From JABDJX01 sp039942715 (lineage in GTDB: Bacteria > Pseudomonadota > Alphaproteobacteria > Rhodobacterales > Rhodobacteraceae), in contig JBDVBY010000007.1 of the NCBI GenBank assembly GCA_039942715.1, forward strand, positions 372,001 to 436,000: 64,000 bases of DNA, read 5' to 3'. A program made the translations under genes and the position numbers. Below, piece after piece: positions 16,604-25,131 of this stretch. Under the pieces are notes generated by a model. The model saw only the letters and a list, made by a program, of their open reading frames with translations. It did not search any database and had not been told where the DNA came from. Each line of letters begins with the position of its first letter. The stretch's first letter is position 1.

Positions 16604-16638
16604 GGGCTCCACTTCGGTGGGGCCTTTTTTGTTTTTTT
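16604..16638 (+). terminator. Rho-independent terminator of rplM-rpsI
   Basis: The stem GGCTCCAC/GTGGGGCC (one G-T wobble) encloses a TTCG tetraloop and is followed by TTTTTT-G-TTTTTTT. It starts 23 bases after the rpsI stop codon. Confidence 0.93.
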
Positions 16639-16810
16639 GGTCGTGCTTTTTAAAAGATTGCAGGGGCTTAACGTCGAAACTGTTGGCAAAAGAATCAATG
16701 CCCATAAGCGATATCGAGAATGACTGGGAAGACTTAACTTTGTCGTTTCTACCCTGTGCATTCGCCTTTAGCGACGCGCGCTAAAATACGCTTGTACCTA
16801 ACAGGATAAA

Positions 16811-16885
16811 TGGCTCCGGCGGTAGGGATCGAACCTACGACCAATTGATTAACAGTCAACTGCTCTACCGCTGAGCTACGCCGGA
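16811..16885 (-). tRNA. tRNA-Asn (anticodon GTT)
   Basis: On the minus strand this 75-base gene has acceptor TCCGGCG pairing CGCCGGA, discriminator G, encoded CCA, D-arm GCTCAGCGGTAGAGC, anticodon loop CTGTTAA (GTT) and T-arm GTTCGATCC. The fold is complete, with no mismatches of note. Confidence 0.97.
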
Positions 16886-16950
16886 CCATGAAGCGGGGAT
16901 ATAGCAATGACAACTGCGCCCGTCCAGTGGGTTTGATGACTAATTTGATC

Positions 16951-17850
16951 TTAGACCTTTGCGAAGTGAAACTGTGCTTTTGTCGACAGTTCCGGGCTTG
17001 CGGTAATCAGCTTTCTTTCAACCAAGTCAATAAGATGCGCAAAGACGTTTCGTGCGGCGGCGGGTAGAACTTTTGGCGGGACATCAGTGTAAACCTGCGC
17101 TGTGATCTCTGTAACCGTGAGTGCCGCTGGTTTCAGCACCTTGAGGATCGCGGTTTCACGCGCCTTTCGGTGACTGATCAACCAAGCCAACCGATCCTTA
17201 ACCGCGACAATCGGTGCGCCGTGGCCTGGGAATAGTTTGTTGGGATTGCGCTCTTTCAGCATATGGCACGTCGCCATGAAAGCACCAAGGTCGCCATCGG
17301 GGGGCGAGATCAATGTGCTTGCCCAATCCATAACGTGATCGCCGGAAAATATCTCGGTGCCGTACGCAAAGCTAAGGTGGCCGGCAAAGTGGCCCGGTGT
17401 GTGCAATATGCCCAAGTGCCAATCTGTTCCCTCAACCACGTCACCATCACGCAACGTCATATCTGGGCGAAAACTGGTGTCGACGCCTTCGCCGCCTTCC
17501 AGCAGGTTTGCCTGCGCCAGACGTTGCATCACGTCGCTTCGTCCTGCTTCTGCAGGCCCAAACCCCATGACAGGGGCGCTGGTCACTTGTGACAGGCGCG
17601 CTGCTAGGGGGCTGTGATCCGCGTGGGCGTGAGTGACCAGAATGTGGGTGATTGTGGCGCCTTTGGTGGCATCGAGAATGGCTTGGAAGTGTGCATCGTT
17701 GTCTGGTCCGGGATCAATCACAGCAATTTGGTCGTTGCCCAAAAGATAGGTGTTCGTTCCCCAATGCGTCATTGGCCCGGGATTAGGCGCAAGCAAGAGC
17801 CGTATGTTGCGGGCCAAGTCTACAGGATGGCCGGGCGTAGGCTTTTGCAT
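16951..17850 (-). CDS. MBL-fold metallo-hydrolase
   Basis: The 299-residue protein has the metallo-beta-lactamase fold with zinc ligands in THAHADHS (HxHxDH), a later histidine in HTPGHFAGHLSF, an aspartate in FSGDHVMDW, and a final histidine in LFPGHGAPI. A C-terminal winged-helix-like segment (VTEITAQVYTDVP) resembles the LACTB2-type branch, whose human member is an endoribonuclease. Substrate is not known. The gene points away from the histidine kinase; the two starts are 43 bases apart, so their promoters overlap. Confidence 0.85.
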   Translation of the reverse strand: MQKPTPGHPVDLARNIRLLLAPNPGPMTHWGTNTYLLGNDQIAVIDPGPDNDAHFQAILDATKGATITHILVTHAHADHSPLAARLSQVTSAPVMGFGPAEAGRSDVMQRLAQANLLEGGEGVDTSFRPDMTLRDGDVVEGTDWHLGILHTPGHFAGHLSFAYGTEIFSGDHVMDWASTLISPPDGDLGAFMATCHMLKERNPNKLFPGHGAPIVAVKDRLAWLISHRKARETAILKVLKPAALTVTEITAQVYTDVPPKVLPAAARNVFAHLIDLVERKLITASPELSTKAQFHFAKV

Positions 17851-17892
17851 TGGCTCTTTTTCTCGCGCGTTTCGGGAATTAAGGTCTGGCCT

Positions 17893-19197
17893 ATGATAAC
17901 CCGTGGCCTCAAAGCTTCAATGCCGCGCTCGCTCTATGGGCGGGCAGTGCTTATCGTTCTTGTGCCTGTGATGACAATTCTGCTGGTTGTGACGGTTGTT
18001 TTTGTTCAGCGCTTGTATGAAGGCGTAACAAACCAGATGTCGCTGGGCGTTTCAAAAGAGATTTTGCTGATTTTGGATCGTCTGGAACAGACAGGGGCCT
18101 TGGAATTCGCTCTGGAAGTGGCAGCCCCTTTGGGCGTCGAAATTGCCTCGGACGACGGGACCGTAGAGCATCGGCGTGACTGGATTGATTTGTCCGGGCG
18201 CACGGTGCAGTCGACCTTGTTGGAAGAGGTGCCAGCCGCGCGCGCGGTCGATTTGAACGGGCGACCTGGTTTTGCGCGCGTGGCCATAGACAGCACTTTG
18301 GGGCCAATTGTCATGGATGTGCCGCGTACGCGTTTGTCGGCGCGCAACCCACACCAGTTTCTTGTTTTGATCGGAGTTACTGCGTTTTTGATGTCGGCTA
18401 TCGCTTTGATTTATCTACGTAATCAGATGCGTCCGATTCGACGCCTTGCCCGCGCTGCCGAAGCTTTTGGCAAAGGGCGCGTTGTGCCTTACAGGGTGGC
18501 CGGCGCAACAGAAGTGCGTGCCGCGGGATCGGCTTTTTTGAACATGCGCGATCGGATTGAACGTCAGATTGAACAGCGCACAATGATGCTTTCGGGTGTC
18601 AGTCACGATCTGCGCACGCCACTTACCCGGATGAAACTGGGGCTTTCGCTGATGGAGCCGGGGGCCGAGGTCGAGGATATGACCCGCGATGTCGAGGATA
18701 TGGAGCAGATGCTAGAGGCGTTTTTGTCCTTTGCGCGCGGCGATGCTCAAGAAGAGCCTGAGCGGATTGATCCGTCCGAGTTGGCGCGGGATGCTGTAGA
18801 CAGGTTTGCGCGTGCGGGGATGCAGGTGCATGCGCGGGTGTTTTCGGGCGAAGGCACGGCGATGTTGCGCCCTGTGGCTTTGCGGCGCGCGCTGGACAAT
18901 CTGATCACCAATGCTTTGCGCTATGGGAACGAGGCCGGGGTTTCGGCGGTGATAGATGACGAGGCGATCCGACTAATTGTCGAGGACAGTGGGCCGGGGA
19001 TTTCGCCGGAACAGCGTGAATATGTATTGCGCGCCTTCACGCGACTTGATGACGCACGTAATCAAAATGAAGGGTCCGGCGTGGGTTTGGGACTTACGAT
19101 TGCCGCTGATATCGCGCGACAACATGGCGGCAAACTCAACTTAGGCGAAAGCACTGATTTGGGAGGATTGCGTGTGGAAATAACAATTCCGAAATAA
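17893..19197 (+). CDS. Sensor histidine kinase, EnvZ-like, without adjacent regulator
   Basis: This inner-membrane sensor has a first membrane segment at about residues 16-37, a periplasmic part of about 115 residues, a second segment at about 153-175, a HAMP linker, and a HisKA domain with the phospho-accepting His238 in SGVSHDLRTPLTRMK. The ATPase domain follows, with the N box DNLITNALRYG near 335, GPGISPEQ, and GSGVGLGLTIA near 395. I start at ATG 17893 (MITRGLKASM). The short periplasmic part and the catalytic core resemble EnvZ. No response regulator lies on either side, so the partner must be elsewhere. Confidence 0.9.
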   Translation: MITRGLKASMPRSLYGRAVLIVLVPVMTILLVVTVVFVQRLYEGVTNQMSLGVSKEILLILDRLEQTGALEFALEVAAPLGVEIASDDGTVEHRRDWIDLSGRTVQSTLLEEVPAARAVDLNGRPGFARVAIDSTLGPIVMDVPRTRLSARNPHQFLVLIGVTAFLMSAIALIYLRNQMRPIRRLARAAEAFGKGRVVPYRVAGATEVRAAGSAFLNMRDRIERQIEQRTMMLSGVSHDLRTPLTRMKLGLSLMEPGAEVEDMTRDVEDMEQMLEAFLSFARGDAQEEPERIDPSELARDAVDRFARAGMQVHARVFSGEGTAMLRPVALRRALDNLITNALRYGNEAGVSAVIDDEAIRLIVEDSGPGISPEQREYVLRAFTRLDDARNQNEGSGVGLGLTIAADIARQHGGKLNLGESTDLGGLRVEITIPK

Positions 19198-19224
19198 TTA
19201 GGGCGGCAAGTGCCGCCCCAATTA
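19195..19224 (+). terminator. Bidirectional terminator hairpin between the kinase and H-NS-like genes
   Basis: TAATT-A-GGGCGGC-AAGT-GCCGCCC-C-AATTA forms a long, nearly perfect hairpin that begins at the kinase stop codon. The A/T-rich flanks give short T stretches in both directions, fitting a shared terminator for the two convergent genes. Confidence 0.6.
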
Positions 19225-19242
19225 CGTTCAATTTAGTCGCGT

Positions 19243-19578
19243 TTAGATTGCCATGCTTTCAGGTTTCTTACCTTTTGCAACGGCTGCTTTAAACCATGCC
19301 GGTTGGCGGCCACGGCCAGACCATGTTTCAGCGGCATTCGCAGGATTGCGGTATTTAGGAGCGGCAGGTGCCTTTGCTTTTCCTTTACCTTTCTTACCCT
19401 TACGCCCCATGACGTCGTCTAAAGAAAGCCCATGCTTTTTCGCCACGGCCTGCATTTCTTTTAACGCTTTGGTTTTTGCCTGCGCAGCAAAATCAGCAAT
19501 CGCCTTTTCAACGTCTGATTGCAGCGCCTGCAAATCAGCCAGCGAATGTTTGCTTAGGTCTATTTTCTTCTTTGCCAT
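19243..19578 (-). CDS. H-NS-family nucleoid protein (HvrA/Spb type)
   Basis: H-NS-like proteins coat AT-rich DNA and silence genes; in photosynthetic relatives HvrA and Spb also respond to light or oxygen. The 111-residue protein has an N-terminal oligomerisation coiled coil (KHSLADLQALQSDVEKAIAD), a basic Lys/Gly linker (GRKGKKGKGKAK), and the DNA-binding C-terminus YRNPANAAETWSGRGRQP followed by WFKAAVAKGKKPE. The GRGRxP hook is the AT-minor-groove motif of this family. It stands alone, converging with the kinase gene. Confidence 0.92.
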   Translation of the reverse strand: MAKKKIDLSKHSLADLQALQSDVEKAIADFAAQAKTKALKEMQAVAKKHGLSLDDVMGRKGKKGKGKAKAPAAPKYRNPANAAETWSGRGRQPAWFKAAVAKGKKPESMAI

Positions 19579-19726
19579 TGTCTCTGTTCCTATCGATTAG
19601 GCGACTTAAGTCGCTGTCCACTCGTCCCGTTGATTACCCGAATAAAATTAACTTGGCGCTTTATAGAGTCGTCCTTGCGAATTGCAATTTCGTATTTCTA
19701 TGGCGCGAAAGTCTTAAAATAAAATG

Positions 19727-19803
19727 TGGTAGGCCCAGAGGGACTTGAACCCCCAACCAAAGCGTTATGAGCGCTCTGCTCTAACCAATTGAGCTACAGG
19801 CCC
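19727..19803 (-). tRNA. tRNA with CAT anticodon (probably tRNA-Ile2, else elongator tRNA-Met)
   Basis: The 77-base minus-strand gene folds fully: acceptor GGGCCTG/TGGGCCT, encoded CCA, D-arm GCTCAATTGGTTAGAGC, anticodon arm GAGCG-CTCATAA-CGCTT (CAT), T-arm with TTCAAGT. The variable-region sequence TTGGT and GTTCAAGTCC are closer to E. coli tRNA-Ile2, whose C34 becomes lysidine, than to elongator tRNA-Met. The first pair of the acceptor is G-U. It is not the initiator, since the three G-C pairs of that anticodon stem are missing. Confidence 0.93.
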
Positions 19804-19909
19804 GCTCAACAAATGCAATAGCAGAGTGCAGTATTTGGTCAAGTCGCCCCGTGGACTCTTTTGTGATGATCCTTTAGGCGGAAATCAACAATAACGGGCG
19901 GTGAATTGC

Positions 19910-20953
19910 ATGCAAAAGAATGGTCTTACCTATGCAGATGCGGGAGTGGATATTGATGCCGGCAACGCATTGGTTGAACGGATAAAACCAGCTGCGGCCG
20001 CCACCAATCGCCCCGGTACAATGGCAGGGCTTGGCGGTTTTGGTGCTCTATTTGACCTTAAGGCCGCTGGGTTTATTGATCCCATTCTGGTCGCAGCCAC
20101 AGATGGCGTTGGCACAAAGCTGAAAATCGCGATTGAAACCGGAAACGTTGATGGCGTCGGAATTGATCTGGTTGCGATGTGCGTTAATGACCTGATTTGT
20201 CAGGGCGCCGAACCGCTTTTCTTTCTGGACTATTTTGCTACCGGAAAGCTGGAATTAGACCACGCGACTGCGGTGATTAACGGTATTGCAGCGGGCTGCG
20301 AGCGCTCTGGCTGTGCGTTGATTGGCGGGGAAACAGCTGAAATGCCGGGGATGTATTCTGGTGGTGATTTTGATCTCGCTGGGTTCTCTGTGGGTGCAAT
20401 GGAGCGCGGCGCGCATTTGCCTGCAGGAGTGGCGGAGGGCGATGTCATTCTTGGTCTTGCGAGCGATGGCGTGCATTCCAACGGCTATTCGCTAGTGCGC
20501 CGGATCGTTGAGCTCAGCGGTCTTGGTTGGGATGCGGATTGTCCTTGGGGGCAGGGGACGCTGGGAGCGGCCCTTCTGACGCCGACCAAACTTTACGTCA
20601 AAGGAGCTGTGCAGGCGATCCGCGAAGGTGGTGTGCTTCACGCTTTAGCACACATCACCGGCGGTGGTCTGACAGAAAATCTGCCGCGCGCCCTGCCCGA
20701 TGGGCTGGGAGCTGAAATCGACCTTGGTACGTGGGAACTGCCGTCTGTTTTTAGGTGGCTGGCCGAAACGGGCGGAATCGAAATTGCCGAGATGCTCAAA
20801 ACCTTCAACTCCGGTATTGGCATGGTTGCGATCGTGCCTGCTGACAAAGTCGAAGTGGCAACGTGGTGCTTTGGCGAGGATGGCCACACGGTTACCCAAA
20901 TAGGCAAAGTGGTGGCGGGCGAGGGTGTCACTTATCGCGGAACGCTGAAGTGA
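19910..20953 (+). CDS. purM: Phosphoribosylformylglycinamidine cyclo-ligase
   Basis: PurM makes aminoimidazole ribonucleotide, step five of purine synthesis. The 347-residue protein starts MQKNGLTYADAGVDIDAGN and carries VAATDGVGTKLKIA (ATP and substrate loop), VNDLICQGAEPLFFLDY and LIGGETAEMPGMY, all hallmarks of the family. I prefer ATG 19910 to a GTG three codons earlier because GGGCGGTGA then serves as Shine-Dalgarno. purN overlaps its stop by 4 bases. Confidence 0.95.
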   Translation: MQKNGLTYADAGVDIDAGNALVERIKPAAAATNRPGTMAGLGGFGALFDLKAAGFIDPILVAATDGVGTKLKIAIETGNVDGVGIDLVAMCVNDLICQGAEPLFFLDYFATGKLELDHATAVINGIAAGCERSGCALIGGETAEMPGMYSGGDFDLAGFSVGAMERGAHLPAGVAEGDVILGLASDGVHSNGYSLVRRIVELSGLGWDADCPWGQGTLGAALLTPTKLYVKGAVQAIREGGVLHALAHITGGGLTENLPRALPDGLGAEIDLGTWELPSVFRWLAETGGIEIAEMLKTFNSGIGMVAIVPADKVEVATWCFGEDGHTVTQIGKVVAGEGVTYRGTLK

Positions 20954-21546
20954 AACGGGTTGCGCTGCTGATTTCGGGCGGTGGATCCAACATGGAAACA
21001 CTTGCGCGCGATATGGTTGGCGATCACGCCGCACGCCCGGTGCTTGTGATTTCAAACGTAGCGGATGCAGGCGGGTTGGCCAAAGCTGCAGCCCTTGGCA
21101 TTCCTACTGCCGTAGTCGATCACAAACCTTACAAAGGCGACCGCGCCGCATTCGAGGCGGCTTTGCAGAAAGTGCTGGAATCCGCGCGCCCTGATATTAT
21201 TTGCCTCGCGGGTTTCATGCGCATTCTGACCGCGGATTTTGTGGCACGCTGGGAGGGAAAAATACTCAACATCCATCCCTCGCTTTTACCGAAATACAAA
21301 GGGCTCAACACCCATGCGCGGGCCATAGAAGCGGGCGACGCAGAGGCGGGCTGTTCGGTGCATTTGGTTACCGCAACCTTGGATGATGGGCCTGTTTTGG
21401 GTCAATCCCGCGTGCCCGTGCTGATTGATGACAGCCCCGAAACTCTCGCCGAACGGGTGTTAGAACAGGAGCATGTCCTTTATCCATTGGTTTTGCGCCG
21501 CTTTGCGACAGGTGAAGCTACGCAGGTTCGCTTGCCCGCGCCCTAG
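20950..21546 (+). CDS. purN: Phosphoribosylglycinamide formyltransferase
   Basis: PurN transfers formyl from 10-formyl-THF to GAR in purine synthesis. The start is GTG 20950, overlapping the purM stop (GTGA), giving MKRVALLISGGGSNMETLAR. The 198-residue product has the phosphate loop GGGSN, the catalytic asparagine/histidine region ILNIHPSLLPKYKGLNTH, and the later aspartate in DDGPVLGQ. A longer frame reaching back to 20863 lies inside purM and is not the real start. Confidence 0.95.
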   Translation: MKRVALLISGGGSNMETLARDMVGDHAARPVLVISNVADAGGLAKAAALGIPTAVVDHKPYKGDRAAFEAALQKVLESARPDIICLAGFMRILTADFVARWEGKILNIHPSLLPKYKGLNTHARAIEAGDAEAGCSVHLVTATLDDGPVLGQSRVPVLIDDSPETLAERVLEQEHVLYPLVLRRFATGEATQVRLPAP

Positions 21547-21588
21547 GCTTGCCTTATCAAGGCAGGACGGTTTTCAGACGGATTCAGA

Positions 21589-22746
21589 ATGATAACGATT
21601 ACCACCCCGGATGGGCTTGCTGCTTTTTGTGAACGTGCTGCCAAAGCGCCTTATGTGACCGTCGATACCGAGTTTCTGCGCGAACGCACGTACTATGCCA
21701 AACTGTGCCTAGTTCAGTTGGCAATTCCCGGTGACGCAGAAGAAGACGCGGTGCTGGTTGATCCGCTTGTCAAAGGTATGAACCTGGACGCGCTTTACGA
21801 GCTGTTCAAAAACAAGGACGTGGTCAAAGTCTTCCACGCTTCTCGCCAAGACCTCGAGATTTTCTTTATCGAAGGTGGCGTGATCCCACAGCCGTTGTTT
21901 GACACACAGGTCGCCGCGATGGTCGCAGGATTTGGCGAGCAGGTCGGCTACGAAACACTGGTGCGCAAGATTGCCAACGCAAGCTTGGACAAATCTTCTC
22001 GCTTTACCGACTGGTCGCGACGCCCACTCAGCGATGCGCAAAAAACCTACGCACTGGGCGACGTCACGCATTTGCGGGTGATCTATGAACATCTGGAAGA
22101 GGCGCTGGAGAAATCGGGCCGACGCAATTGGGTAGAAGAAGAAATCGGTGTTCTCCTTGATCCCGCGACTTATGTGGTCGAGCCGCCCGAGGCGTGGAAA
22201 CGGGTCAAAACGCGCACAAACTCCGGTAAATTTTTAGGCATCGTACAAGCGCTGGCCGAGTTTCGTGAAACCCATGCGCGCGACAAAAACATCCCGCGCA
22301 ATCGGGTGATGAAAGACGATGCACTGCTTGAGCTTGCCTCGACCAAACCCAAGTCATTGCAAGACCTCAGCCGCTCGCGTCTTTTGTTGCGCGAAGCCCG
22401 CAAAGGAGATGTTGCCGAAGGTATTCTGGCGGCCGTGCAAAAAGGGCTGAACATGCCCGCTGAAAATGCGCCCAAACCAGATCGGTCTCGCGACAAGCTA
22501 CAGGTCAATCCGGCCTTGGCAGACTTGTTGCGCGTCCTGCTTAAGGCGAAATCTGAAAAGTTGGGCGTGGCGCAAAAGCTTATTGCGACGTCTGCTGACT
22601 TGGATGAAATCGCCGCCGGGCAGCGCGACGGACAAGCCTTGAAAGGGTGGCGTAAAACGGCGTTTGGGGATGCGGCACTGCAGTTGTGCGAAGGCAAACT
22701 AGGTCTGCGCGCAAACGGCTCAAAGGTCGAAGCCTTCGAACTTTAA
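21589..22746 (+). CDS. rnd: Ribonuclease D
   Basis: RNase D is a 3'-5' exonuclease that trims tRNA precursors. The DEDD acidic residues are visible: VDTEFLRERTYYAKL (Asp and Glu), FHASRQDLEIFF (Asp) and YALGDVTHL (Tyr and Asp). The C-terminal part of the 385-residue protein holds the helical HRDC domains (VQALAEFRETHARDKNIPRN). It stands 42 bases after purN and shares the 4 bases TTAA at its stop with the convergent membrane protein gene. Confidence 0.94.
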   Translation: MITITTPDGLAAFCERAAKAPYVTVDTEFLRERTYYAKLCLVQLAIPGDAEEDAVLVDPLVKGMNLDALYELFKNKDVVKVFHASRQDLEIFFIEGGVIPQPLFDTQVAAMVAGFGEQVGYETLVRKIANASLDKSSRFTDWSRRPLSDAQKTYALGDVTHLRVIYEHLEEALEKSGRRNWVEEEIGVLLDPATYVVEPPEAWKRVKTRTNSGKFLGIVQALAEFRETHARDKNIPRNRVMKDDALLELASTKPKSLQDLSRSRLLLREARKGDVAEGILAAVQKGLNMPAENAPKPDRSRDKLQVNPALADLLRVLLKAKSEKLGVAQKLIATSADLDEIAAGQRDGQALKGWRKTAFGDAALQLCEGKLGLRANGSKVEAFEL

Positions 22747-23747
22747 CGCCCTCCGATCAGCTTGAAGAACACGGGCGCTAGTGCGATCACCAGCACAATG
22801 CGGATAATATGCATCGTCGCAATATAGGCGATGTCTGCGTCAAGCGAGAGGGCAAGGATACTCATCTCGGGCAAACCACCCGGCGAAAAGCTTAGAAACG
22901 TTTCGCGGATATCGATCCCGGTGAGCATGGTCACCGCGAGTGTGGTGGGCACAGCTACCAGCAGCATCGCACTCGCGGCAAGAAGCGATAGGCCGAGATC
23001 CTTCATCACATCGCGCGGGGCGGCCCCTGCAAAGCGGCAGCCAATCACAGTGCCCATCACGAGCTGTGTGGCGTTCACAGCGACGGTCGGCGGAGAGGCG
23101 GTTGTCAGGCCGGTCAGATGCACAATGCCTGATAAGATCATCGGGCCCAAAATCGTCGGCGCAGGCAACCCAACCTTTGGCCCCAGATACGCGCCGATGA
23201 CAGCGCAGGCGATCAGGATCACAAGATCGCGCGGCCCGACGTCAGCGAAGGTGATGAACGGGCGTGCATCGCCAGTTGTTTCGACCTTTAGAATCAGCGT
23301 GTAAAAAAGCACCACAAGCGTGACGACCATGAAGATACGGCCCGCATGTGCCATTGCAATACGCCGCTCTACGCCGCCTGCTTCGGCTCCCATCAAGATC
23401 ATGTCATTAAGTCCACCGGGTGCCGAAGAATAAAAGGCGGTGACCGGGTCGTACCGCCCAATGCGGCGATAGATGACGTATGCCGCGCCAAAGGCTGCGA
23501 CGATAAAAACTGGCAGGATCGCAAGGGTAATTGCCCATTCAGCGGCATTGCTGAAAATCGCAGGGCTAAAGCCCGAGCCGAGCATAACACCCAAAATGGG
23601 TACCATCACGCTACGCAATCGCGCAGGCGCTGTGAGGTCTGCCCCCGCAATCGCTACAACCATCAGGGCAAACATTGCGCCAAGCATCCAGGGCAGGGGC
23701 ATGTTGATAAACACAGCCCCCAGAGCGCCGAGAATTCCGACGCCCAA
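22743..23747 (-). CDS. AbrB-family integral membrane protein
   Basis: The 334-residue product is almost wholly hydrophobic with about ten membrane segments and matches the AbrB membrane family (two related halves, each entering with LPWMLGAM- or LSGIVHLTG-like turns; a LPAPTILGPMILSGI segment is typical). Members are named from an E. coli protein linked to regulation and are sometimes mislabelled as ammonia monooxygenase; transport function is unproven. The start is unclear: TTG 23747 cuts into the first predicted helix, while the open frame continues upstream without ATG or GTG into the preceding lipoprotein gene. Confidence 0.8.
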   Translation of the reverse strand: MGVGILGALGAVFINMPLPWMLGAMFALMVVAIAGADLTAPARLRSVMVPILGVMLGSGFSPAIFSNAAEWAITLAILPVFIVAAFGAAYVIYRRIGRYDPVTAFYSSAPGGLNDMILMGAEAGGVERRIAMAHAGRIFMVVTLVVLFYTLILKVETTGDARPFITFADVGPRDLVILIACAVIGAYLGPKVGLPAPTILGPMILSGIVHLTGLTTASPPTVAVNATQLVMGTVIGCRFAGAAPRDVMKDLGLSLLAASAMLLVAVPTTLAVTMLTGIDIRETFLSFSPGGLPEMSILALSLDADIAYIATMHIIRIVLVIALAPVFFKLIGGR

Positions 23748-23782
23748 GGCAATAGACTGGCCGCGCCAATGTGTCAGCGAGG

Positions 23783-24247
23783 TTAACGTCGTGCGATCCT
23801 CGAATTTCGCGCGCCCGTCACTTGGATCACGCTCACACCGGATAAGACCGTGTCGCTGACAAAGACGGCAACCGTAAGTTCGCGCGATTGGCGGGTTGAG
23901 ACGCGGGTAGGGGCGTCTGGCGCCTCAGCGCGCATGGCATACGACAAAACTCCGTCAAATGGCGCTCCGTCCGGGGTCGCACTGACCAAAGCGGCACCAT
24001 ACCACCCCTGGGTCGCAGGCAAGCCTGTGACGCGCACGATGGCACCGCCGGGCGTGCGCTCGATCACGAGTTGGGTGATTTCTGCCACCAAAGGCCGTGG
24101 ATCAATGGTTTCCACGACTTCAACCGGCTGGGCCGATGTGGTTTCGCCGCCGCCAAACCAGTTGAACGGGTTCAGCCGCGTTTCGGAGAGCCCGCAAGAG
24201 GCCACCACAAGCGGGAGTGCCATTAAAAATATTCGTGTGGTTTTCAT
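23783..24247 (-). CDS. Putative lipoprotein of unknown function
   Basis: The 154-residue protein begins MKTTRIFLMALPLVVASCGL, a signal peptide ending in the lipobox VASC, so Cys18 should be lipidated. The rest is a predicted beta-rich domain with ITQLVIERTPGGAIVRVTGL and a QGWYGAALV segment, with no catalytic signature that I know. It precedes the AbrB-family gene on the same strand by 35 bases. Similar lipoproteins occur at this place in related genomes, but no role is known. Confidence 0.8.
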   Translation of the reverse strand: MKTTRIFLMALPLVVASCGLSETRLNPFNWFGGGETTSAQPVEVVETIDPRPLVAEITQLVIERTPGGAIVRVTGLPATQGWYGAALVSATPDGAPFDGVLSYAMRAEAPDAPTRVSTRQSRELTVAVFVSDTVLSGVSVIQVTGARNSRIARR

Positions 24248-24365
24248 CGTGCCCCCTCTGTCATACCCCTGCTAGCTCAAAGCGGGGCTCAAGAAAAGTG
24301 CTCTGCGACTGGACCTTTGCCGCGCGCGCCCCTAACTCAGACAAAATGCATCAAGGATCAGGCGA

Positions 24366-24794
24366 ATGGCGCAGACAGCTTTTGAAGACATCGTCGAAAC
24401 ATTCGAGTTTTTGGACGATTGGGAAGACCGGTATCGCCATGTGATCGACATGGGCAAAGCCATGCCTGCTTTGGAAGAGGCGTTTCGGGTGCCGGCGACC
24501 AAAGTGGACGGCTGCGCCAGTCAGGTGTGGCTGGTGCCCGCAATTGACGGAACTGGGGCTGCGGCGACATTCAATTTTCGCGGCGAAAGTGATGCGATGA
24601 TCGTGCGCGGGCTTATTGCGATTTTGGTCTCGCTTTACGACGGGCTTGATGTTGGCGATGTGCTGAAGGTTGATGCAGGAAGTGAATTGGCGCGCCTTGG
24701 CCTAAACGACCACCTTTCTGCACAACGCTCGAACGGGTTAAGCGCGATGGTTCAGCGTATTCGTGATTTGGCCGCTGCTGCCAATGCTGGCTGA
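24366..24794 (+). CDS. sufE: Cysteine desulfuration protein SufE
   Basis: SufE takes sulfur from the cysteine desulfurase SufS as a persulfide and passes it to the SUF Fe-S scaffold. The 142-residue protein begins MAQTAFEDIVETFEFLDDWE, and Cys50 in VDGCASQVW is the sulfur-accepting residue. The domain end LSAQRSNGLSAMVQRI is also conserved. It lies alone, away from any suf cluster in this window, and its 3' end overlaps a convergent small gene by 43 bases. Confidence 0.94.
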   Translation: MAQTAFEDIVETFEFLDDWEDRYRHVIDMGKAMPALEEAFRVPATKVDGCASQVWLVPAIDGTGAAATFNFRGESDAMIVRGLIAILVSLYDGLDVGDVLKVDAGSELARLGLNDHLSAQRSNGLSAMVQRIRDLAAAANAG

Positions 24795-25081
24795 GATATG
24801 CGGCGGATGCGTCTGTGCGTTTGAGGCAGCACCAATGCAAGCCACCATCCCAAACCCATCACCAATGGCAATTGCACCGACATTCGCAAAACCGGCAGAG
24901 GCGGTGTTCCCGGCACATCTCGATAGCTAAGTTCATAGGCATTGATGGCGTCTTCAAACGGATGGACATGCGCATCGTCTTTTTCGCTTAGCTTGGTCTC
25001 AAATGGATCAACAGTAGACGCCGATGCAAGGCACGGTATTGCCATCAAAAGGCAAAAAATCAAGATACGCAAAACGGCCAC
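24752..25081 (-). CDS. Small exported or membrane protein of unknown function
   Basis: The 109-residue frame begins MAVLRILIFCLLMAIPCLASA, a clear signal peptide, followed by a polar part and a second hydrophobic stretch LPLVMGLGWWLALVLP with a basic tail (HRRIRRISQP). This predicts a protein with an extracytoplasmic segment anchored near its C-terminus. Its last 43 bases overlap the end of sufE tail to tail, which weakens the call somewhat, but the signal peptide and composition favour a real gene. Function unknown. Confidence 0.6.
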   Translation of the reverse strand: MAVLRILIFCLLMAIPCLASASTVDPFETKLSEKDDAHVHPFEDAINAYELSYRDVPGTPPLPVLRMSVQLPLVMGLGWWLALVLPQTHRRIRRISQPALAAAAKSRIR

Positions 25082-25131
25082 CTATCAACCTGTTGTTAAG
25101 GCTGATTAGACGACCGATAGTTAATAATGTG

